Positions 1 to 5,969 of a stretch of DNA of 5,969 nt are shown here, piece after piece; position 1 is the first letter of the stretch; every line of letters begins with the position of its first letter. Below the pieces are notes generated by a model. It did not search any database. It was not told where the DNA came from and worked only from the letters and a program-made list of their open reading frames with translations. The DNA is taken from assembly GCA_029864165.1 (NCBI GenBank), contig JAOTTZ010000132.1, positions 1-5,969 of the forward strand, given 5' to 3'. Made by a program: the position numbers and the translations under genes. This DNA is from Burkholderiaceae bacterium. GTDB lineage: Bacteria > Pseudomonadota > Gammaproteobacteria > Burkholderiales > Burkholderiaceae_C.

Positions 1-500
1 GCTGTCAGCGCCAAATAGCTTCCGTTGCTCACGGCCATGTCCTGGAACCCGTACGGCGCATTGGCTTGGAAGCGCACTGACTGCTGCTCGAGCAGGAAGT
101 TTTGGTCCATCGGGTTGACGTTGATGCGCATGAGGCGGCCAGCCGTCGGACCATAGGAGCTGCCCTCTGTGACGTAGAGCCAGCCGTCGTTGACAGCCAA
201 ACTGGTCAGCGGTGCGGCTGATCCGACAACGTGCAGCGTGTGCACGACGCTTAGCGTCTGTGTGTCAAAAACGTAGATGTTGCTGCCGGTGCCTGCAATG
301 AAGGCCAAAGCGCCGTCGTTGCTGAAAGCAATCTGGTCGGTGTAGCGCCCGTAGAAATTCAGGGGCTGGCCCTGCTCGTCCTGGGTCACCTGCGCCAGCG
401 GCGTGAGCTGTCCATTGGCGGGATCGCTGCGCAAGACGTTGACGCTGTGCGCCGTGGTCACTAAGGTGTCGCCGTAGCCCAATGACCAGGCCTGCACCGG
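1..500 (-). other. YVTN-type beta-propeller, N-terminal blades (runs off the window)
   Basis: Residues 1824-1989. Blade-like units: AWSLGYGDTLVTTAHSVNVL, then GRYTDQIAFSNDGALAFIAG followed by TGSNIYVFDTQTLSVVHTLH, then LTSLAVNDGWLYVTEGSSYG followed by RLMRINV, and FQDMAVSNGSYLALTA at the edge. I-A-F-S-N-D-G-x-x-x-F-I-A-G with I-Y-V-F-D-T-x-T-L-x-V is the signature of YVTN/SMP-30-like propellers in surface-layer and secreted proteins. At least three blades are visible. The rest lies beyond base 1. Confidence 0.7.
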
Positions 501-3500
501 ATTGCTGTCGGACGGAAAGCCCGTAAAGCTGGGCCCAACCCCCGTCGATCCCATGCCTATACGCTCGACGTAGACAACGTGCATGGGCAAGGCCACGCCT
601 TGGGGCAAGGTGATTTCGAGCGAGCCGTCGCCCGCTGGCGTCGCGTCAAACCCCTGCCAGATCAGGCCTCGATCTGGAGCTTGGCCGGTCTCGGTAGGTT
701 CGGCAACTTGCTCGGCGCGCGGCGCGAGCCAAACGCGCAGCTTGAAGTTTTCAACAGCCTGATCTGGTGGGATGAAATTGTTGCCAGAAACTTTAAGCTT
801 GCGCGTTTCTCGATCGAACTCCAGCGCCGTGATTGAAGGCGTGTACACCGAAATTGCGGGCACGTCAGCAAAGGTGGTTGTGATTTTGTCCGCAGAGAAG
901 TCTGATGCAGCGACCGCTGTCTTGTATGAACCCTCCAGCGTGTACTTGATGGGGTACACAGGCGCTGCCAGCGACGCGAAGATTCCAATGGCTGCTGTTG
1001 ACATGAAGGGCGTGGGCGCCATTGCGATCAACGCCTGCTGGGCCCAGATGGCATCCCAATTGATCAGTGCGCCGGCGACTTTGATCTCACCGGTCTCGTT
1101 GTTGACGACCTTGCTCGTCGTGACGAGCGTGACCCCGCTGCCTGTGACGCCCGAATACGGCGGGCTCGACGTGTGGGCCATGCCGTCGGTGCCAATCACA
1201 CCGTTGTCGATCAACCACCAAGTGTCGTGGCTGGTTCCGTCCACGTTCTGGATGGTTCCCTGGCGCCAGAAGAACACCTGGGTGCCAGCGGCCAAGGGCT
1301 CTGGCAATCCCGTTGCAGGGTTGATCGGGTCGTTGACTTTGACGGCCAATTGAACCGGTAGGGCTGCTGCTGTATCCCCGATCTCGATTTCCACCGCGGC
1401 CAACGCGTTTTGCACATCAGGCGCCGGCAAGGGCATGCCCAGATCGTTGAGCGAACGCGCGTTAATCGACACACTCGTCTCCGCTGGCAGCGAGCCCGGC
1501 GCCACCAGCAGCAGATTGCCCTGCGCATCGCGTACCGCCGCCCCAGATCTCTCGCCAACGGTTGCTGTTCCCAACACGGGCTCTTGCACTCGCACAACGA
1601 AGTCATGCTGCTTGCCACCGTGAATCACACTGAGCTGAGCCGAGCCAAATGCTTTGGCGCTAATCAGGCCGTCAGGTGTGATACCGGCGATCGACGAGTC
1701 GCTGATGAAGTACCGCGTGCCCGCTGCCGCTGCAGAGATGTTGGTGTGGTCCGGCAGCGTGACCTTGAGTTGGCGTTGACTCATCAGCGGCAGTGTGATC
1801 GCACGCGGGTAGACGTCGACTTCGAATCCATTGCCGTCCAGCACTGGCGCTCGGGAATCAATATCGACCGTGAGGACGTTGACACCTTCGATGCCGCGCG
1901 CACTGAGTTGAACGATGGCAGTACCCTTGCCCACGCCTTGCACCAGCCCTTGACGATCCACAGTGATCACACTCGGGTCGCTGGAGGTGTAGTCCAGGTA
2001 GTCGCCCGTCAAGCGGACGCCTTGGGCATCCTCAAAGTCACCGATGACACTCAAGTAACGGGCGTTGCCCAGATCGAGGTTGGCCAGTCGACCAATGTGT
2101 ATCGCCACAAGCTTGGCTCCACTCACATCCACGCTTAGCTCGATCGCCGCCCCGGCCGCATAGCCATCGTCGGCCTGCACCGTGATGCTGGCCTCACCTG
2201 CATAACCCACTTCGGGCGTGAAGAGCAGCGTCTGCCCGTCGGCCACCAGCTTTGCACTGCCATGCGTGGCGCCCAGCACGCGCCAGAAGAGTTTGTCGCC
2301 TTCCAAGTCTTGGGCCAAGCCATCCACACTGCGCGTGGTAGCTAGATCAGTGTGCGTCTTGAGTGCCGGCCCATCCGGTAGCGCCACTGGCGCCATGTTG
2401 GCGCGCCAGCCGTAGTTGGCATAGAGCACTTGGCGATCATTGGCATTGGCCAGGCCATCGCCCGTAAGGTCTGCGCCGGCTTCGTTAGCCGCGGTAGCGG
2501 CTTCCCAGACAGCACTGTCTGCGCCGTCAATGTCGCCGTCACGGTCCATGTCACCAGCAATCGTCACCCGCACGGTAACGGCGCCGCTGCCCTGCAGCGT
2601 GATGAGCTTGAGCCCGGCCTGCGTTGTGCGCAGCAGAGTAACCGTACCACCAGCAGTGCTGGCCCGTCCGAGTATCGTTGCACCGATGGCCTGCAGCGAA
2701 TCGACTGCGCCCGTTGTTCGCACGGCGACGATGATGGCGCCTTGTGCACCAGCCGCTTTGACCGTGGACGCTATTTCGCTCTCGCGCACTACAAAGCTCA
2801 GGTTCACCGGCGTTGCTGAGTCGAGTTCGCCACTCCACTCGTTGCTCGGCACGGCGGCGTTGGCGAGCCAGTTGACTGCCGTTCCCAGCGCTGCGGCAAT
2901 AGGCTCGGTGATCAGGCTGCCGTCTTGGTGGTAGCCCGACATCGCTAGCGTCTGGCCCTTGAACAGGTCGCGCGCCAGAGCCAAACGGCCTTGCGCATCG
3001 TAGCGATAAATCACGGCCTGCGCGCTGCCATCGGCCTGCGGGCCACTGACACGCTCGATGCCGCCTTGCTCGCTGCGCACGAACTCAATGCGCTGCGAGA
3101 CATCGGTGGCGCCGACCAGAGCAACACCAGCGTCGCTGACCAGCCATTGCTGCCCATCCGCAAAGTGAACTGATTGCACTTCACCGCTGGCGTCGAGCAG
3201 ATAGCGAGTACCGTCGGCTGCGGTGAGCTCGTAACCGGCGGGTACCCACGGCAGGCCACTGCTGCGATCAAGCAAGCGTTGGCCCTGCCGTTGCACGGTG
3301 GGCGCCTGGCCTTCGTCACCCAAGGCCCGCAATGCCCAGCCCTGCGATTCTTCGAAGACCGGGTGCAGCGCGGTAGGCGCAGTTTCTTGCGACCCCAGCG
3401 CCTGGCTGGTGGTACCGAGCGTAAAGCTCAGATACTGCGCTGCCGCATTCGGCTGGCTCAGGCTGGCGGGCACTTGCAACCAAACGCGTGCGCCCTCAGC

Positions 3501-5969
3501 CCAGGGTTGGGCCAGGCCAAGCGCGTCAAAACCACCCTGGTCGTGCGTGAGCTGAGTGTCTAGCAGCGGCAGGATCCAGTTGCCGAAGTCTGCACCACCG
3601 CTGTTGCCCTCACCCCTGCCCTCTCCCGCTGAGGCGGGAGAGGGAGTGAACGTCGGTAGGGTACGCGTGAGCGCGAATGCGTGGTCGCCGAGTTGGAACA
3701 AGGCATCGGTCGCGCTGGCCTGCGTCAGCGACTTGGTGGTGGAATCGACCAGCACACGGCTCGTGATCTCGGTCGTGCGCCCAGTGAGGTCCCACGCACG
3801 CAGCCGCAGCAGGTAAACGCCGTTGGCCCAGGTGGACGGGTCCAGCGTGGTCAAGTCGATGAGGCCATTGCGACCTTCTGCAGCGTAGGCTGCCTCGGCC
3901 AGCAGGCGCCAGGCGTTATCACTGACCTGGCCACCGGTAGCAGGCGCAGCTTCGAGCACCCAGCCCATGAGCTGCGTGTCGCTGACGCGGGCTTGCAGCA
4001 AGGTCGGCTGGGTCACTTCGGCTGGCGCACCACCGGTAGACGCTGGCCCCAAGGCACCACCCCATTGCAACTCGGGTGCTGCGGTGTTGAGTGGGTCACG
4101 CACGCGCACGGTTTGCGTTTGCGTGCCGGTAAATCCGTCTGCGTCGGTAGCGGTGACGCGCAGTTCGATCAACCCCGGCGCCGTGGGGCTCAAGCGCACG
4201 CGGCCAGCACCGTCGAGCGCTAGCTCTGTCCAATCATCCTTTTCTGCGGCGCTGCCACGCATTTCGACAAGCATCTGGGCGATCGGGCTGAAGCTCTCGG
4301 CACGCACTGTCGTGAGTACGGTTTGGTCCGGCAGCACAGGCGTGCTGGGGGTTGTGTTGATGAGGATGCGCGGTTCATTGGCGGCGTTGTCGGCGACGAC
4401 GCGCAGTGTGAAGCTGCGACCAACGGCATTGCGGCCGTCACTCACGTTTGCCATGATCGCTACATCACCCAACTGACCGGGGCCGGGAGTCCATATCAGC
4501 CGGCCAGCATCGGCGTCGTACACGGCACCTTCGGGCAGGTTGGCAAAGCTCACGACCAGGTCATCAGTTTGCGCTTGGCCGTCGGCATCGCTTACTTGCA
4601 GCGCGCCCGCGTCGTTGCTCTTTCCCTTGATGATGTCCAAGCTGAAGCTCTGGCCGACGATTTGCGCATGGCTGGCGGCTGTGATCTCAGGCACACGGTT
4701 GACGTCGAACACGCGTACTTGCACCTCTCGCGTCGTGGTCGCACTACCATCGGACGCACTGAAGTTGAAGCTAAAGGCTTGGTTGTCGCCAGTAGCGTTG
4801 TCGACTACATCAGCACTCGGCGTCCATTCAAAGAACCCCGTGTTGGCATCGAAGTTCACACCCGCTGGCGTGTTGTCGTCGAACAGCAGCGCCAGTCGCG
4901 CGGGTTCGTTGTCGGCATCTGCCGCCAAGATGGTGAAGGCTAGCGTTTGGCCTTCTTGCGCCAACTGCAGCGGCACCGGCAACAGACGCGGCGCTTGGTT
5001 GGTGTTGCGCACCGTGAGCTCGATATCACGCGTGACAGTGGCGCTACCGTCTCCTGCGGTGACGGTGAGTTGGTAGAGCCCAGGAGTGGCACCGTTGTTG
5101 GTGTCGTTTTGTGCGGCAAAGAGGCCGGGAGTCCAGCGCAGGCGCAACAAAGACTGGCCGTCGCTGCCGGCCACGGGTTCGAGCACCATGCCGGTGGGCA
5201 GGCCCTGCACGGACCAGTGGGTAAAGTCCAAGTCGTCGTCGCGGGCTGAGAGCTCCAGCGTCAGCGGCACGCCTTCGTCGCCGGCGACGATCGTCTTGCT
5301 GCCGGACAAGCTATCGCCTTCGATCACCGCACCGCTGGCAGCCACGGCGATGAGTTCGGGCGCCAGATTGCTGTCACGCACGATGATGCGCAAGTCACGC
5401 ACTGTTGTGCTGGGCAACGGCGGGTTGTTCGGGTCGACCACAAAGCCGGCATTGGCAGGCGGCAGTCCGCTGTCAGTGACTTCAAGGCTGATGTCGTACA
5501 CGCCGATCTGCGCTGCCGTGGGCGTCCATCGGATGCTGGCGCGCCCATACTGCGCATCGACCTCGATGCTGGCCCCCTGCGGCAAGCCCTGGGCGGCGTA
5601 GTGCAGCGCATCTTGGTCAAGGTCACTCACCCGCAACGGGATGATGACTTTTTGACCGGCCACGGCCACAACCTGCGGCGCGACGGTTATCTCTGGTGCT
5701 TCGCTGAAGCTGCGCACGGTGAGGGCAAAACTCTTAGCCTGCGTTGCAACTTGGTTGACGTTGCCGCCACCATCGTCCTGCGCAACCACGGTGATGGTGT
5801 AGTCGCCTCTATGCCCTGCTCCCGGCGCAAAACGGATCACGCCATTGACGTTGTCGCCCGCTGCATTGGTGGTCTGCTCGTAACTGGCAAACGAGGGCAG
5901 ACCGTGCAGAGTGACGGTGAGCGGGTTGCCGTCGGCATCAAGCGCGTTGACAGGAATCTCAAGCACCGC
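1..5969 (-). CDS. Giant multidomain Ig/cadherin-like, Rhs-like and dockerin-like surface or secreted protein (internal fragment, partial at both ends)
   Basis: Translating the reverse complement in the frame that starts at 5969 gives 1989 codons with no stop, ending at base 3. Both ends are open, so this is the interior of a longer gene. The translation reads as coherent protein throughout: regularly spaced beta-strand patterns, D-x-D calcium-type motifs, W-T-P turns, a YD motif and EF-hand-like loops all fall in this one frame. Domain order (residues counted from 5969): Ig/cadherin-like repeats 1-629, divergent Ig-like 630-745, Rhs-like 746-1029, unknown beta domain 1030-1137, dockerin-like 1138-1190, cadherin-like 1191-1283, two BIG2-like 1284-1465, ZU5-like 1466-1620, unassigned 1621-1708, TIG-like 1709-1807, beta-propeller from about 1824. 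I saw no cysteine and only about 28 lysines. Families with these modules are usually exported and act in adhesion, matrix or Rhs-type systems. No catalytic site is visible, so the specific function is unknown. Confidence 0.95.
549..845 (-). other. IPT/TIG-like Ig module
   Basis: Residues 1709-1807. It opens PSITALEFDRETRKLKVSGN followed by NFIPPDQAVENFKLRVWLAP, and ends with GSLEITLPQGVALPMHVVYV. P-x-I-x-x-L, L-x-V-x-G-x-N-F and a late strand I-T-L-P form the usual IPT/TIG pattern. An acidic Pro/Glu-rich loop (AEQVAEPTETGQAPDRG) is inserted mid-domain. It sits directly before the propeller. Confidence 0.65.
846..1109 (-). other. Unassigned segment with a hydrophobic patch
   Basis: Residues 1621-1708. 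No family is recognised. It contains INWDAIWAQQALIAMAP (about 1636-1652) and TAAIGIFASLAAPVYPI (about 1658-1674), the most hydrophobic stretch in the window, followed by a YTLEGSYKTAV strand and DKITTTFADVPAISVYT, which leads into the TIG-like module. The patch is interrupted by Pro and polar residues, so a transmembrane helix is doubtful. Confidence 0.5.
1110..1574 (-). other. ZU5-like module with trailing beta-rich extension
   Basis: Residues 1466-1620. The segment DAQGNLLLVAPGSLPAETSV followed by SINARSLNDLG, then VEIEIGDTAAALPVQLAVKV, resembles ZU5-like domains, where a P-x-G-x-L turn precedes a T-x-I-x-I strand and a later V-E-x-x-P-x-x-x-F/L-x-x-P-V-x-L pattern. The rest (VFFWRQGTIQNVDGTSHDTW, WLIDNGVIGTDGMAHT) reads as strands and turns describing a compact beta domain. 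Assignment is by motif only. A related fold is possible. Confidence 0.5.
1575..1850 (-). other. BIG2-like Ig module 2
   Basis: Residues 1374-1465. It has a first strand pair with RQLKVTLPDHTNIS, then TRYFISDSSIAGITPDGLI, AKAFGSAQLSVIHGGKQHDF and the closing strand VVRVQEP. The order S-D-x-S-I-A-x-I-x-x-x-G-x-I-x-A repeats the BIG2 signature seen in the preceding module, with more divergence. Confidence 0.75.
1857..2120 (-). other. BIG2-like Ig module 1
   Basis: Residues 1284-1371. The core motif YTSSDPSVITVDRQGLVQGV is followed by GKGTAIVQLSARG and a closing strand NVLTVDI. S-S-D-x-S-V-x-x-V-x-x-x-G-x-V-x-G-x-x-x-G-x-x-x-V is the hallmark of bacterial Ig-like group 2 domains, found in intimin/invasin-type adhesins and other surface proteins. 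Confidence 0.85.
2121..2399 (-). other. Cadherin-like (tandem-95 type) module
   Basis: Residues 1191-1283. It begins with the linker NMAPVALPD and shows DLEGDKLFWRVLGATHGSA, then GQTLLFTPEVGYAGEASI and TVQADDGYA. The order D-x-x-G-D-x-L-x-x-x-V, H-G-S, F-T-P-x-x-G-Y-x-G and A-x-D-G matches the repeat found in large bacterial cadherin-like adhesins. This copy is separated from the N-terminal array by the Rhs-like and dockerin-like parts. Confidence 0.8.
2400..2558 (-). other. Dockerin-like pair of calcium-binding loops
   Basis: Residues 1138-1190. Loop 1 (bases 2517-2552) reads DMDRDGDIDGAD, a full 12-residue EF-hand-type loop with Asp at positions 1, 3, 5, 9 and 12 and Gly at 6. It is followed by a helix-like segment SAVWEAATAANEAG. 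Loop 2 (bases 2436-2471) reads DLTGDGLANAND, with Asp at 1, 5 and 12, Gly at 6 and Asn at 9, but Thr at position 3. It is followed by a second helix-like segment RQVLYANYGW. Two F-hand loops 27 residues apart, each followed by a helix without a preceding one, is the dockerin type I layout. Calcium binding is expected by family knowledge. A cohesin partner is not shown. Confidence 0.82.
2559..2882 (-). other. Unassigned beta-sandwich-like domain before the dockerin-like module
   Basis: Residues 1030-1137. It starts TAVNWLANAAVPSNEWSGEL, continues with alternating hydrophobic strands (VNLSFVVRESEI, GAIIVAVRTTG, GATILGRAS, GLKLITLQGSG) and ends AVTVRVTIAGD, leading straight into the calcium loops. 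The strand density suggests a beta-sandwich. I do not recognise a specific family. Confidence 0.5.
2883..3734 (-). other. Rhs/YD-repeat-like region
   Basis: Residues 746-1029. Motifs in order: FQLGDHAFALTR (758-769), the in-frame repeat-derived linker (774-788), DFGNWILPLLDTQLTHD (794-810), the long segment to RLLDRSSGLPWVPAGYEL, then ADGTRYLLDASGEV and FADGQQWLVSDAGV, IERVSGPQADGS and YRYDAQGRL (988-996). Short strand pairs of the form D-G-x-x-Y/W-L-x-D-x-x-G are characteristic of the shell-forming Rhs/YD family, and YRYDAQGRL is a good YD motif. Only one strong YD repeat is present, so this is not a full Rhs cage within the window. The family link is by motif and the function is unknown. 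Confidence 0.6.
3607..3650. repeat. REP-like palindromic repeat translated in frame
   Basis: An 11-bp perfect inverted repeat (ccctctcccgc at 3619-3629 and gcgggagaggg at 3634-3644) encloses the 4-nt loop tgag. A second short pair (tcac 3610-3613 and gtga 3646-3649) extends the structure, and a ccctcacccc head lies at 3607-3616. From memory, elements of this composition are a common dispersed intergenic repeat in GC-rich proteobacteria. Here the element sits inside the coding frame and is read on the minus strand as residues 774-788, the linker TPSPASAGEGRGEG. No transposase is nearby. Copy number in the genome cannot be judged from one window. Confidence 0.8.
3735..4082 (-). other. Divergent Ig-like domain adjoining the Rhs-like region
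   Basis: Residues 630-745. After the linker AAPEL it has strands such as TLLQARVSDTQLMGWVLEA and a distinctive segment LIDLTTLDPSTWANGVYLLR followed by LRAWDLTGRTTEI. The pattern N-G-x-Y-x-L-x-x-x-A-x-D is typical of the final strands of Ig-like or FlgD-like domains in large secreted bacterial proteins. Whether it forms one domain or two partial ones cannot be decided from sequence alone. Confidence 0.55.
4083..4382 (-). other. Ig-like repeat 6 (divergent)
   Basis: Residues 530-629. It keeps the linker (NEPRI) and the end of the repeat (GLIELRVTATDADGF, then the closing strand TQTVRVRDP) but lacks the W-T-P turn. Its middle part, around MRGSAAEKDDWTEL, reads differently from repeats 1-5. It may belong to another Ig-like clan that precedes the Rhs-like part of the protein. 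Confidence 0.6.
4383..4700 (-). other. Ig/cadherin-like repeat 5
   Basis: Residues 424-529. Linker NRVPEI is followed by VGQSFSLDI, the acidic motif VSDADGQAQTDD, the turn LPEGAVYDADAGRLIWTPG (W-T-P at 493-495), the strand DVAIMANVSDGRNA and the closing strand SFTLRVV. It follows repeat 4 directly, with the same strand order. Confidence 0.8.
4701..5003 (-). other. Ig/cadherin-like repeat 4
   Basis: Residues 323-423. This is the cleanest copy of the consensus: linker NQAPRL, the pattern EGQTLAFTILAADADNE, the turn TPAGVNFDANTGFFEWTP with W-T-P at 382-384, then FSFNFSASDGSA and the closing strand REVQVRVFDVN. The E-G-Q, D-A-D and A-S-D-G-S motifs are typical of bacterial putative-Ig (He_PIG-type) repeats. 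Confidence 0.82.
5004..5369 (-). other. Ig/cadherin-like repeat 3
   Basis: Residues 201-322. It begins with the N-x-A-P-E-L linker. An insertion of about 20 Gly/Ser-rich residues precedes the first core strand. It then has the acidic motif ARDDDLDFTHW, the turn GLPTGMVLEP, W-T-P at 279-281, the strand GLYQLTVTAGDGSA and the closing strand RDIELTVRN. At about 122 residues it is the longest of the set. The pattern matches the putative-Ig/cadherin-like superfamily. Confidence 0.78.
5370..5702 (-). other. Ig/cadherin-like repeat 2
   Basis: Residues 90-200. It opens with the linker motif APEI and contains the acidic motif SDLDQDALHY, a G-L-P turn, the W-T-P turn (148-150), the strand VYDISLEVTDSG and a closing strand RDLRIIV. 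Between the last two strands there is a Pro/Asn-rich insertion of about 20 residues (around residues 168-188) that the other repeats lack. It looks like a surface loop. The fold is inferred from the shared repeat pattern. Confidence 0.75.
5706..5969 (-). other. Ig/cadherin-like repeat 1 (partial at its N-terminal side)
   Basis: Residues 1-88. The first strands lie outside the window. It carries the acidic motif LDADGNPLTV (residues 10-19), a following G-L-P turn, an F-A-P motif (47-49) at the position of the W-T-P turn in later repeats, then the strand pattern DYTITVVAQDDGGG and a closing strand SFALTV. This is the layout of bacterial putative-Ig (He_PIG) and cadherin-like domains, which often bind calcium at domain junctions. 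Family assignment is by pattern only. Confidence 0.7.

Noticed and set aside
1113..1128. Near-palindrome gctcgtc/gacgagc with a 2-nt centre, considered as an operator
   Set aside because: It lies deep inside the coding frame, encodes ordinary strand residues (TLVTTS), and has no promoter context. It is probably a chance match.
772..1353. Plus-strand open frame of 193 codons
   Set aside because: It is the complement of the ZU5-like to TIG-like part of the giant gene. Its protein shows low-complexity Ser/Val/Ala composition and no family signature.
1410..2138. Plus-strand open frame of 242 codons
   Set aside because: It lies antisense to the BIG2-like and cadherin-like modules. Its translation is Arg/His-rich with no domain pattern. 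Long antisense frames are expected opposite GC-rich coding DNA.
3619..3644. The perfect hairpin read as a rho-independent terminator
   Set aside because: No T-run follows the stem on either strand, and the minus-strand frame continues unbroken on both sides. A REP-like element explains it better.
3681..4223. Plus-strand open frame of 180 codons
   Set aside because: It is antisense to the divergent Ig-like domains of the minus-strand gene, and the translation is Gly/Arg/Gln-rich without motifs.
4323..4943. Plus-strand open frame of 206 codons
   Set aside because: It is antisense to Ig/cadherin-like repeats 4-6, whose strand and turn motifs are clear on the minus strand. I saw no convincing start context or recognisable motif.

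Overview
The whole window is the inside of one very large gene on the minus strand. Reading the reverse complement from base 5969 down to base 3 gives 1989 consecutive sense codons with no stop. The frame is open at both edges, so neither the start codon, signal peptide, promoter and ribosome binding site nor the stop codon and terminator lie here. No RNA gene, insertion sequence, CRISPR array or second gene could be supported.

The product is a mosaic of extracellular beta-rich modules. In protein order (high to low coordinates) these are: six Ig/cadherin-like repeats of about 100-130 residues (5969-4083); a seventh, divergent Ig-like domain (4082-3735); a region resembling the entry part of Rhs/YD-repeat proteins, with one clear YD motif (3734-2883); an unrecognised beta-sandwich-like stretch (2882-2559); a dockerin-like pair of calcium loops (2558-2400); a cadherin-like module (2399-2121); two BIG2-like modules (2120-1575); a ZU5-like module (1574-1110); an unassigned stretch with a hydrophobic patch (1109-846); an IPT/TIG-like module (845-549); and the start of a YVTN-type beta-propeller that runs off the low edge (500-1). 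I found no cysteine in the 1989 residues, and lysine is scarce. That fits a secreted or surface-exposed, calcium-stabilised giant protein.

The most unusual local feature is a REP-like palindromic repeat at 3607-3650. It has a perfect 11-bp stem and a 4-nt loop, and it is translated in frame as a Pro/Gly/Glu-rich linker just before the Rhs-like region. Such elements normally sit between genes.

The organism is probably a GC-rich Gram-negative bacterium. The repeat type and the protein style suggest a proteobacterium, perhaps Burkholderiales, but this is inference. The likely role is adhesion, or presentation of a large surface or secreted structure possibly related to Rhs/teneurin-like proteins. 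No catalytic domain is visible, so the function is undetermined.
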